This document shows, in pieces, positions 52,865 through 62,777 of a DNA stretch of 64,000 nt (within the stretch, counting starts at the first letter, position 1; each line of letters starts with the position of its first letter). The position numbers and the translations under genes are program-made. Source of the stretch: Takakia lepidozioides (Eukaryota; Streptophyta; Takakiopsida; Takakiales; Takakiaceae). Below the pieces are notes generated by a model that was not told the origin of the DNA, ran no database searches, and saw nothing but the letters and a program-made list of their open reading frames with translations. Where the stretch lies: contig CM060731.1 of NCBI GenBank assembly GCA_030704615.1, forward strand, positions 84,672,756-84,736,755. Reading direction: 5' to 3'.

Positions 52865-53365
52865 GGTAGCTTTTAGTTGCTTCTGCTCCTCATCCAGTCC
52901 TCATTTCCAGTCCTAACTCTCCTCTTACTCTCTGACTCCTATCGAGGTCTTCTCTCGTAGCAGGTAATCACTACTAGATTTCTTTGTGGTATTTGTATCT
53001 CGTGTATCCCCTTATGCACGGTTCTAACTGAGAAATTCCAGTCTGGAATACCTGGCCTGTTTCAGCCACCACGACGTCCCAATAAATAAGGAGTACCTCC
53101 ATGCCTCATCCATCTTAACACAGTTACTGTGATCATAAAGATCATCTCCTGTTATCTATATCTTACCTCCTCTTATTAATCCCAATAGGCTGTACACTTT
53201 CTTCTTTGTTCTGCCATTGTTACTGTTACTGTAAATGGGGTGGGCTGGTTTCATGTACTTAGACCAAGCTTCTTTCTTAATTGGTCTGTCATGATATTTA
53301 CTCCACTCCCAGAACTCTCCATCTATCAGGTACAAAACAAGTCATAGTTCTGGCTTTCCAATTCT
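52865..53365 (-). pseudogene. Protease N-terminal part of element A
   Basis: Minus-strand codons match the protease at 36571-37040: a diverged DGESGSGVNIM region near 53295, and GRRGG-AETGQVFQTG in place of GRPWLKQARVFHD near 53050. It ends at GAAGCTACC next to LTR D. Many indels. It is contiguous in sense with gag to its right. Confidence 0.7.
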
Positions 53366-54195
53366 CAATTGGATACTGCATAGAATCATCAAATTCCATG
53401 ACTGTTTCTCTTCGCCCTTTTTTGTTTCCGGCTTCACATTATACTGGTCACCCTTGCTGTTCAGGTTCTGTTTTCCTGTCTCCTCTCCTGGCAATTCGAT
53501 TGATTGCTGATACATCCTGTGCCTACAATAGTTGCCACACCAATAGCTGTCTCAAATGGTAATCTCTGCTTTGGTCTGGCAGATTACTTCAGCCAAATCT
53601 CTTCATTACTTTGCATGCCTGCTCTCTTTCTTCTCTTTCATCCTCACTCCCTTTTCTTCTTCATCAGAATCAGAGGAATCTGCCACAAGAATATCAGTAC
53701 TCTTTTGCATTTCCCTTATGGTATCTGCCACTTCCTTGTGCAGTTCCTTCTCATCTGTGCAGTTCCCTTTCTCATCTTTCCATCTTCTCAGCTAGTGGAG
53801 TTTGGCTTTGCTTCTGGTTACCATCATTGTACTTACTTCTGGTACAACACATGGCCTAACCATGTGAGCTGCCACCACTGGGCCCTCATTCACAGGAGCT
53901 CTCATCTCATTCTGGTGTCTTATCCAGAATGAACAGGCTGCCCTGCGATGTCCTGGCTGATTACAATAGTAACATAGTTCTTCACCATTGGGTCCTCGCC
54001 CTTGGTCTATTCTTGGATTATTTCTGTAATCTTGATTCCCAGGCTGGTAATTCCCCCTTGGATTACCCTGATAGTTGCCTCTGGAATTTCCTTGGTAATT
54101 CCCTCTTGATTTACCTCTCCCTTCCATGCCATTGTTATAACCACCAGACCTACCATAGCGGTCCTGATCATTGTTTCTTCTTGGCTGGGGCAGGA
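53366..54195 (-). pseudogene. Gag C-terminal part (element A): third zinc knuckle and tail
   Basis: PQPRRNNDQDRYGRSGGYNNG, the RGNYQGN repeats, knuckle CYYCNQPGHRRAAC and PVNEGPVVAAHMVRP, then the acidic tail and EFDDSM that leads into the protease. The capsid domain and first two knuckles are missing; an RT fragment is fused in their place at 54195. Two in-frame-compatible segments give one open frame across the junction. Confidence 0.85.
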
Positions 54196-54555
54196 ATCTC
54201 CTTAGACTTCTAACATTTCCTGGTGGTGGTGATGCTTTAATGGCCTCCGTCTTTTTGGGGTCCACAAATAATCCCTTCTTACACACAATGTGTCCCAGAA
54301 GTACCCCTGAGTTCACACAGAAAGTACATTTTTCTTGATTCAGACCCAGACCTCTCATCCTGCATCTGGCCAAACATAACTCCAATTTATGCAAGTGCTC
54401 ATTCTTAGAGCTGTACATACTGAAATCATCAAAGAACACTTGCATGATATCATCCAAATACTCATGGAAGGATTCACTTATCACTCTCTGAAATGTTGCT
54501 GGTGCATTACAAAGTCCAAAAGGCATGACTTTGTATGCATAAGCACCCCAGGCAC
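54196..54555 (-). pseudogene. RT fragment replacing the Gag capsid region
   Basis: Reads MPFGLCNAPATFQRVISESF, catalytic-region FFDDFSMYS (Leu to Phe relative to B) and CVNSGVLLGHIVCKKGL, ending NVRSLRRFL, then directly Gag PQPRRNN. Upstream it joins Gag N-part codons (GPAPARVPG) through a frame change. It contains only the RT palm and thumb, about 120 residues. A retroelement-internal recombination product. Confidence 0.85.
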
Positions 54556-55349
54556 CCTTGCTGGTGCTGGTCCTTCTGGACCTGTTGTTTTTGTGGTGGA
54601 TCTTCCACCAAGTGGTGGCCCTTGAGCACTCCTTGCTTCTCGTCCCACGATATTCACAGTATTCCCAGCTTCAGTTGCACTACTTCCCACACTCCCTGTC
54701 CCCCCAGAGCCAGATCCAGGCAGCCCGCCTGATCCCCCTGAGCCGACACCTTCGTTGGCCTGTGATCCAAGTGTTCCACTTGATCCAGGTCCAACGGGTT
54801 GGGATGTCCTGGTTGTAGTCTCAACCTCAGCTGTTGGGTCTACTTCTTCATATTCTTCCTCTTCTAATTTCTTCTCTCTGTTTTCATCCTCCAAGTTCTG
54901 CCCTTGGGTTTCTTCTTCACTCATGTAACTCAACTGTAATGGTGTTGGAGAGTCTGAACTCTCCGTTGGCTCTGCCACATCCTCTTCTCCTTCTTCATCT
55001 TCTGCTTCAGAAACTGGAGTTCCTGCTTTTGGTGTTCCATGCCAACTCTTATCAAAGATTTCTGTCAAGTCTTTTATCCAAGGATGTACCTCAGATCTTT
55101 CACCTCGTGATTGATCTTCTTCCTGTACCAATTCCCTTAATCTTTCTTGCAAAGAAACAGAAGGAGTGGCATCCAACTCTAGTTCTCTTCCGGTATAGGT
55201 GATGCACTCTTTGATCTTGATGGTGTGAGAGGTCCAGATGATTCCCCTATGTCTATTCCTCTCTCCCAAAGATATGGATAATTAGCTTTCAGATAGCTTT
55301 CTCTTTTTGCTAAATATCTCTGTCGTCTCGCTTCTCTTTCATCACTCAT
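54556..55349 (-). pseudogene. Gag N-terminal part (element A)
   Basis: ATG at 55349, homologous to MSDEREAKL. One frameshift lies near 55190-55200, then LQERLRELVQEEDQSRGERSEVHPWIKDL, EEEEYEEVDPTAEVETTTRTS and the Gly/Ser-rich stretch to the RT junction at 54555. It lies in sense order after ORF0 and the primer site. Confidence 0.8.
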
Positions 55350-55370
55350 GTCCCATGTCTTTCATTTCTT

Positions 55371-55916
55371 TTAATGTGGCAATAACCAAAACTCTCTTCT
55401 GTAATATCTCTCGTATATGCCTGGGTTTCTTTCAAGCTTCAATGCACCCTTGGCTATACTTGAAGTCTCCGTTACCATATAACCATATGGCAAACAAGTC
55501 TGAAAAGCTGTTCTTGGTGTGAGTTTGATCCACAAAATATCCTTTGGAATCCAATTCTTTACCAGTACAAGCTCTTCATGCATATGAGTATAAACATTCA
55601 CCTTTCTTTCTTCCCAGCCTTCAAACTCTACTCGTTTAATGGATAGCAATGCTATCACATAAACCAATGTTGGTAACCAACGTGCTCTTCCTCTACAGGC
55701 TACCTAATAAATCTTTATCACTCCTTTCTCCAGACCCCATTCTGGATCAGCATCATGCACTCGTTTAAGAATATTTTCTTTACAACCGTCTGGCAATTCC
55801 AAGAACCTTTGAAAGAATCGTTTGGACAATCTTTCTTCCTTCGTTCCACAGGGAATTTGATTCACTTCAAATTCTTTAATGGTCCAACCACCATGATCCC
55901 ACCAGATGCCTGTCAC
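55371..55916 (-). pseudogene. ORF0 (element A copy)
   Basis: MTGIWWDHGGWTIKEFEVNQ from 55916. A stop occurs at about 55704, in the IY-VACRG region. The rest reads MVYVIALLSIKRVEFEGWEERK and VNVYTHMHEELVLVKNWIPKD, ending REFWLLPH with a natural stop 22 nt before the gag ATG. The shared end with copy E defines ORF0 as a separate gene of about 180 codons. Confidence 0.65.
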
Positions 55917-55939
55917 ATCTGGTTGTTCATGTCCCAGGT

Positions 55940-55968
55940 CCCCAATATGGTCGCCAAATGTCGCGCGG
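55940..55968 (-). other. Primer-binding site and 10-bp LTR stub
   Basis: TTTGGCGACCATATTGGGG (minus, 55958-55940) adjoins TGTCGCGCGG (55959-55968), the first ten plus-strand bases of the LTR. The LTR then breaks off into plus-strand gag. The complementary remainder, LTR base 11 onward, begins at 51788. Confidence 0.85.
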
Positions 55969-57602
55969 AAAAGGGGATCCCGATGTACACATTAGCCAAT
56001 TTGAGCACATGTGTATAGTGAACAATGAGAATGGCGATGATGCCAAGATGAGATTGTTTCCTTGTTCACTTATCAAGAAAGCAAGTGAATGGTATGCAAG
56101 ATTCCCTGATAATCATTTCCTAACCTGGAATGGCTTGAATACAGCATTTCGAAATAGGTTCAGGACAAGTAAAACTGAGGATGAAGTGTATGGAAGTTTA
56201 CAACAGCTGAAGCAGAAGAAGCATGAAACTGTTGAAGAGTATATGGAGAAGATGGAATTGATGATGAAAAAGCTGGCTGCAGTACCAGCGCCCGGTTTAC
56301 AGAAGACTTGGTTTGTGAGTGGACTAAGACCAGAGTTGCAAAAGAAATTGGATATGTTACCCCATAACACAGTGGAGGAGGCATTTGAAACTGCGAACAG
56401 AATTGAGCAATTGGGAATGCTCAGGAGAGAGAAAAAAGAAGATGAGGACTCTGAGGATGAGTCAGATGAAGAAGAAGAGCAAGAACTAAAAAGAAAGAGT
56501 AAGAGAAAGGAAAAGTTGAAGAGGGATAACTATGAAAAAAAATTGGAAGAAATCTTGAAGAAGTATGCCACAGAGGCTGCAACACATTGGAGGAAGGGTG
56601 TATGGTGTGCAAAGTGCCAGAATGAAGGCCATACCACCACAGAATGCCACATGAAGGAGAAACACTGTACTATCTGTAAAATGGATAACCATTCTACTGA
56701 GAATTGTTACTACAACAGAAGGACAGCTGCAAGAGAACCTAGGCAAGTAAGGGTGCATCAGGTGCAGCCCCAGCCAAGAAGAAACAATGATCAGGACCAC
56801 TATGGTAGGTCTGGTGGTTATAACAATGGCATGGAAGGGAGAGGTAATTCAAGAGGGAATTACCAAGGAAATTCCAGAGGCAACTATCAGGGTAATCCAA
56901 GGGGGAATTACCAGCCCGGGAATCAGGATTATAGAAATAATCCAAGAACAGACCAAGGGCGAGGACCCAATGGTGAAGAGCTATGTTACTATTGTAATCA
57001 GCCAGGACATCGCAAGGCAGCCTGTTCATTCTGGATAAGACACCAGAATGAGATGAGAGCTCCTGTGAATGAGGGCCCAGTGGTGGCAGCTCACATGGTT
57101 AGGCCATGTGTTGTACCAGAAGTAAGTACAATGATAGTAACAAGAAGTAAAGCCAAACTAATACCTCCAGTAGAAGAGGAAGAAGATGAGACTGGAAGTG
57201 GCAATGATATGCCTGAAGATGAAGAGACTTGGAAAGATGAGAAGGAACTGCACAAGGAAGTGGCAGATACTATAAGGGAAATGCAAAAGAGTACTGATAT
57301 TCCTGTGGCAGATTCCTCTGATTCGGATGGAGAAAAAGAAGGGAGTGAGGAAGAAAGGAAAAAAGAAGATGCAGACATGCAAAGTAATGAAGAGACTTCG
57401 GCTGCAGTAATATGTCAGACCAAAGCAGAAATTACCATTGGACAGCTATTAGCTGTGGCACCTTATTGTAGGCACAGGCTGTATCAGGCAATCAATCGAA
57501 TTGCCCAAGAGACAGGAAACACAGACCTAAACAGCAAGGTGACCAGTTATAATGTGAAGTCGGAAGGGCGAGAACCAGTCATGGACTTTGATGATTCTAT
57601 GC
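55969..57602 (+). CDS. gag: Gag capsid to C-terminus (copy G), open frame
   Basis: Open from KGDPDVHISQFEH: capsid (LTWNGLNTAFRNRF, KTWFVSGLRPELQKK), acidic bridge DEDSEDESDEEEEQ, and three good CCHC knuckles (CAKCQNEGHTTTEC, CTICKMDNHSTENC, CYYCNQPGHRKAAC) with GNSRGNYQ repeats. The acidic tail ends QLLAVAPYCRHRLYQ and VMDFDDSMR. It then reads without a stop into MULE-like DNA at 57603. The N-terminal half is replaced by the LTR stub. The best preserved gag of the family here. Confidence 0.85.
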
Positions 57603-59383
57603 GATGGCAGGGAATGGCGAGTTCCACCATCGGACAGCGTCATATACAGGGCTGTTGGGGACTTCATTTGCCCGCCAAATGCACCTTCTATCCTGGCGCC
57701 TTCCACGAAACAATCCGCGAATCAGAGAGTGGCTACCTCAAAGAGAGAAGTCCGCAACGAAGTAAATCCAGAGCCGAACCCATCCATGAAGACGAGCGAG
57801 AACCGGGTTGTTCACAACCTGTCCGACTCAGAGGAGGTCATGGAAGTTCCGAGGTCGTCCTGGAGATCAGGCAAGTCCTCAATGGACGTCAGTGGAGGAG
57901 GGAGTCATATTCCCAGCACGAGCACCGCAGTTCGATCTATTCTTGAAATTCTGCGAGGGCTTCACCTGGAGGGACACCGGTCGGAGCTAGCCGGGCTGGA
58001 CTACAGCAAGTTCGCAATTAAATCGGTTACATGCCTTCCCGCCGACGTCGACGGTAATATCTTCTTTGAGTTCCCTCCTCGGGCGGACTACTCGAGGGCG
58101 TCCGGAATGTTGACAGATATGGATAGAAAATATGACGGTCATCCTTGGTGCGTTACCAAAACCACCAGCATGAAGATGCTCGATGGTGTGCGGGTGCGCT
58201 ACGTTGTTTGTGCGGGCGCGTTGCGGTGTTTCTCCCCAACTTGCTTCCACATGAGAATTGGAAGCACAGAACTAACTGATGTACTGATAGATGGAGGTTC
58301 TGGAGTAAATATCATGACAGACCAATTAAGCAATCCAGAGGTCACAGGAACGAGACCGATTGGACAGGCACAGCTCATCAACCATTTCGAGCTCATGAGA
58401 AGGTTCCGAACTCCACATTTAAGTGTGCACATTGCAAAGAACCACCACACTGCATGTCTGTTTGTAATGCCAAGCAGTTCTATGTGTTGCACCATTTCCC
58501 TGACCTCACCCGAGCTTGCATACACGTTGGTTCCCATTGTCACAAATTGGCGAGGGGGAACTCGCGGGAGGCTGCCCACGAGGCAGAGCAGCTCGTTCAG
58601 GAGGAGGTTAAGTTGAGACCGGGTGCCAAACCCAAACAGATACAGCTCCAAGCCGCCCATAAGATGGCATTGGCCAGAATTATGTCGGAAGACGGCTCCA
58701 ATAGAGTTCCTCTCGATGATAAAGAAATGGAGGCATTGCTGGAGTCGGTGTCCGACGTATGTTCACCAAATGTCCGAAACCACATTGTCTCATGCAAACA
58801 GAAAATTGGGCGTGGCTCGGATATGCACTCCATTCTGGAGGTGAAGCGACGATGTGGATATGACTACATTCATGGAAGTAGGTTTCCATGACAAGGGACT
58901 GAGGCAGATCGTTGTTTCGTATTCAAAATGTCCACGTGTGGACCTGGCAGCGGCGTCAAACTGGTCGATAGGATGACGAGTGGGGACTTGTCAAACAGTT
59001 GGGTCATGTTCGACCATATCAAGCGAATTACAAATCACCAGTGGGTGACAATGGGTGCACATGTCTACGACACCCACTACAGGATGCTAATGACAATTGC
59101 TATTTGTGAGATGAAAGGAGAGGACACACAATCGGAGATGCTTCTTTGGCAGGGAATAAACGAACAGATGGCCAAGGCGGGATTGCCCCCTCCCAATTTC
59201 CGTGGTTTCATGGCGGACAACGCACAAGCAAATTGGGCTGCCATCCGAAGGGTGTACGGGCAAGACCCCAATGTTCCCATGGAAGGCAAGGAGAGATCTT
59301 GTGGGTTCCATTTTCTGCAGAGCCTTTCGCAGTACACAACCAGGCTCGTGGCGCCAGATTTCAGAGAGGAGCACCGTTTCTCT
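57603..59383 (+). pseudogene. MULE-like transposase gene (copy 2)
   Basis: N-terminal disordered region (NLSDSEEVMEVPRSSWR), then FAIKSVTCLPADVDGNIFFEFPP, HPWCVTKTTSMKMLDGVRV, CAGALRCFSPTC, CAHCKEPPHC, CIHVGSHCH and ETEADRCF-like core. It continues with MTSGDLSNSWVMFDHIKRIT, ADNAQANWAAIRRVYGQD and CGFHFLQSLSQYTTRLVAPDF. An 81-base retroelement protease fragment (58251-58331) breaks the frame. A frameshift near 58891 (aatg acaagg) splits the core. The 3' end is replaced by repeats at 59384. It retains CGA where copy 1 has TGA. Confidence 0.6.
58251..58331 (+). other. 81-base protease fragment inserted in transposase
   Basis: ATGAGAATTGGAAGCACAGA onward to CAGACCAATTAAGC matches 36581-36661 at all but one or two bases, including the catalytic IDGGSG codons. 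It replaces four bases (TTTA) of the transposase. There is no target duplication. Net change of +77 shifts the frame. Confidence 0.85.
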
Positions 59384-59909
59384 TTTTTGGGCCGAAAACT
59401 GGCTAAGTCCCAACATGCACTAGTACCGTGTCTGGAAAAATGGCGCCGAATTTCTTTTTTTTGGGCCGAAAACTGGCTAAGTCCCAACATGCACTGGTAT
59501 AGTGTCTGGAAAAATGGCGCCGAATTTCCCTATTTTGCGCCGAAAACTGGCTAAGTCCGAACATGCACTGGAAAAATGGCGCCGAATTACCTGTCATGAG
59601 GGGACCTATAGCCGCGGAATTCGGCACCATTTTTCGCCAAAGAGACCTATTACCGCGAAATACGTCGCCGTTTTTTCAGGTTACGGACCCTGTTACCGCG
59701 AAATTCGGCGCCATATTTGCACATGTCGCTGGGAATTGGCATGAGCGGAAGACGAAATATCATGAGCACAACTGTCAAAACTACAATTTTCCCTTCAAGG
59801 GGCCGAATAATATATTTGTTTTTCCTGACACATTGCATTAAATTATTGTTTTATTGTTTTTTATTTTCGAAATTTGTACTTCTGCTCATGAAAACCGATT
59901 GTCTTACTA
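59384..59909. repeat. Subterminal repeats of MULE-like 2
   Basis: Three units at ~73-75-bp spacing (GGCCGAAAACTGGCTAAGTCC with AACATGCACTGG and TGGAAAAATGGCGCCGAATTTC), then the 'cctattaccgcgaaat' region that is the reverse complement of 1260-1450. No gene. Confidence 0.8.
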
Positions 59910-59957
59910 CTCCGCTCATGCCGCTCATGCTCATGAAATAGCTAACCTCTCAAGATG
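59910..59957. repeat. Left TIR of MULE-like 2 and insertion flank
   Basis: CCGCTCATGCTCATGAAATAGC then TAACCTC ends about 59949 and is the reverse complement of the left end at 1111. The flank TCAAGATG continues the PPR codons interrupted at 46044. Confidence 0.75.
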
Positions 59958-60322
59958 GAAGGTCTGGAAGCTGGAAAGCGAGTGCACACTCACATTATCC
60001 AAGTGGATTCATGCCGAATTGTTTTCTACTCAACACCCTTATCAACATGTATATTAAGTGCTGGAGCATCAGGGATGCTCACCAAGTATTCAACAGAATG
60101 CCTCAATGATCTTTGATCACGTGGAGAATTATGTTGGAAGGATTTACCAAGCATAGGTGTGGTAGGAATTATATGAGCAAATGATGTGTGAAGCGGTGAA
60201 GCCCAACCACAATACATTTGTTTGTGTTTGCAATGCGTGTGCAAACCTGGGAGCTGTGGAAAAGAGGAAAGAGGTCCATAGGGACATTATCAAAGCTGGA
60301 ATTGTACCAGATGTCATCCTTG
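59950..60322 (+). pseudogene. PPR gene fragment, 3' part
   Basis: KMEGLEAGKRVHTHIIQVDS continues the KCIK codons at 46044. Frameshifted modules follow: MYIKCWSIRDAHQVFNRMPQ, YEQMMCEAVKPNHNTFVCVCNACANL, VEKRKEVHRDIIKAGIVPDVI. At about 60322 the PPR codons pass directly into OSB-like sequence (LETEAAAEQLIEQ). Pseudogene. Confidence 0.8.
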
Positions 60323-61860
60323 AAACAGAAGCGGCAGCAGAACAATTGATAGAACAATTTGCTTCTAATGAAGGTACCTTCTCCAACACATTTCACCCTG
60401 TTTTGCCCTGTTATCAAAGTCGTCCCTAAGATTTAATGTAGAATTTTGCAAGTTAGCTCGTTCGTGATGTGAGCTGGCATGAGTTTTATAAAGATGCTTC
60501 ACGATGGTGGGACAACCGTAATCACAAGGTGTGGCTTTTCTTAATGTACGAGAAGTTTGTCCATCCTGCCAAGGTGGGCTCTTGGCTCCTGTTAGTACCA
60601 TGATTTGGTATTCTTCCTGATGTTTACAAGGTTCTTGGGAGAGTCAGCTTGGTCTTAGCAGGCTGTGTTTCAATCTCTGCCTGCTCAGTTGCACCGTGGT
60701 GGTTCTCATAGACCAATCCGACATTACCTGACTACAGACACAAACAGCATACACAAGAGGTCATTTTGGGTTGATGGTCGGTCAAATCCTCCATGGGTCA
60801 AGGACAATGTAGTGAGGGCACCTTCTTCTTCGACCTGTTTCAGCCTGTTTTGCCCTCTCATCAGACTTGGCCCTGATGCATATTGAATTCTGTAAGTTAG
60901 CTTGTTGGGTGGATCTGTGGTGGTTTAGAGTAACTTTGACAAGTTACTGCCGATGTGGCCGCATGAAGTATCCAGAACCAGTTAACTGAGATGAGGATAA
61001 GCTTTGGAATGAACACTCCGACCCCAGTCAATGGTGGGACAATGGAGACAAAAAGGTGAACGCCTGTTGGACTATAGAGAGAAGCAGATGCAATATAGAA
61101 TTGGAACTACTGTAATAAGTAGGGCTCGGGTGTTTGCTGGAAATTGCACGCCGTCAGTGTCAGCTGCTAGCAGCAAGGCTGAGGATGTATTTATGATTTG
61201 TACATAGGCAGGGATATATAGCTGAAGGACCAGGGATAGAGGTCCAGAGTTATCGAAGAAGACCGGATTTCAAACACAAGATTAATTCTGATTCCCTGTG
61301 GATCAATAGCTACAAGTGGGTAGATGGTCAACTGGAAACAGCAGCGGCAGCAGCACAATTGATAGAACAAGACACTGCAAATGAAGGTACCTTCTTCAAC
61401 ACATTTCACCCTGTTTTTCCTTGCTATCAGAGTCGTCCCTGAATTTTGATGTCGAACTCTGCAAGTTAGCTGAGGAGAAGCTCTGGAATGAATACGTTTC
61501 CGACCCCAGTCAATGGTGGAACAATCGAGGCAAAAAGGTGAATGCCTGTTGGAAGCAGACGCAAGTCAGCATAGGAACTAGTATGATAAGTAGGGTTGGG
61601 GTGTTTGCTGGAACAATTCTAAGCTGTCATTGTCAGCTGCTAGCAGCAAGACAAGGATGTAATTTGTGCAGAGGTATGGATAGCTAAAGGGGCAGGGATA
61701 GAGTGTGGGTCCAGATTCATCCAAGAGGGCCGGATTTCAAGCTCCAAATTACCTACGATTCCCTGTGGAAGGATAGCTACAAGAAACTTGCATGGGTAGA
61801 TGGTCAATTTCTTGTTGTGGTAGTGTTTAGCAACATCGTGCTTGAACAATTAAAGATGTT
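60323..61860 (+). pseudogene. OSB-like organellar ssDNA-binding protein fragments, repeated PDF motifs
   Basis: Plus-strand pieces resemble the C-terminal PDF motifs of plant OSB proteins. W-x-x-x-x-DPSQWW(D/N)N occurs at about 60478-60530 (HEFYKDASRWWDNRNHK), 61000-61060 and 61470-61540 (LWNEYVSDPSQWWNNRGKK). (R)PDFKHK...LW occurs at 60740-60790, 61255-61310 (RRPDFKHKINSDSLW) and 61730-61790. The EAAAEQLIEQ..NEGTF linker appears at 60323 and 61338, so a block has been duplicated. No N-terminal SSB/OB part is seen. OSB proteins bind mitochondrial or plastid single-stranded DNA. The family call is from remembered motifs. Confidence 0.6.
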
Positions 61861-62777
61861 TTGGGAATATATATAGGCAGACTGGTTCGAACACCATGTC
61901 AGTGTCTGAAGTATTAACATCCAATATCGTTCGAAGGTGCAATGTCATCTGAGGTTGTGTTGTGGTGTTTCTATGGATGACATGTTTGATTGTAATTGTG
62001 TCTTTCATATTGTATCATGTTGTTGCTTCTGCCAGTCTATGCAAAAGGGTTGGTGGTAGAATCTTTCTTTGTCACTCTTTGCAACTGCCAGCAGGGTTGG
62101 GGGTCGATTCTTTGGTCATTGGAAGATTAATGCATGCTCTCTTTCCCTGCAAAGGGGTTGTGTCTTGGTATAGATGGTTATTTTTTATTTTATTTTTTAA
62201 TTAAAATTATTAAAATAAATAAATATAATTAATTTAAAATGAGATGGCCTTTCCTCTTTGCCAATTGTTGTGCTTATGAGAGCTCCACATTAATTAATCA
62301 TTCAAAATTAAATAATATTTAATAAATTATAAAATCTACATGATCAACACGTGTCAGTTGCTCCAACAAGACCACGTGCCATCTGTAGCGTTGTAGTAGT
62401 GTTGTAGTGATATAGTCATATCCATAGTCATATTTGACATTGCACCATCAGGCGATGAATACACATGTCAAATCCCAAGGATCCCACGTGTCACACATAG
62501 GCCTCTCCATGTAGGCGCAATGTTGTAGTGATGTAGTTGTAACCTCAGTTATAACTTACAGTCGTGTAGTTATTTTTGTTATGACTACATCGCCAAACCC
62601 TACATCACTATCCCATGCCACGTCCTCAGTGACGACCATGACTTTGCACTTATCACTCCGTAGTCATGGTAGAACTGACTTCGTGTTTGTCACTGCAAAG
62701 TGAGGTAGTCATAAAAGCACTTATCACTGCAAATGCAGTGATATCCATAGTCATAAAAACGTTAATCTGTACTAGTG
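61861..62777. mobile_element. CACTA-type transposon, right terminal region
   Basis: Includes an AT-rich stretch (62165-62340) and TAGTCAT/GTAGT words (62390-62750). It ends at 62777 with the inverted terminus (minus-strand CACTAGTACAGATTAACG). GGA follows at 62778-62780. It pairs with the left terminus at 47503. Confidence 0.8.

Noticed and set aside
58454-58891. Transposase core as an independent gene starting MSVCNAKQF.
   Set aside because: Homologous frames in copy 1 show continuity with the upstream zinc-finger region. The apparent start results from the 81-base insertion and frame changes.
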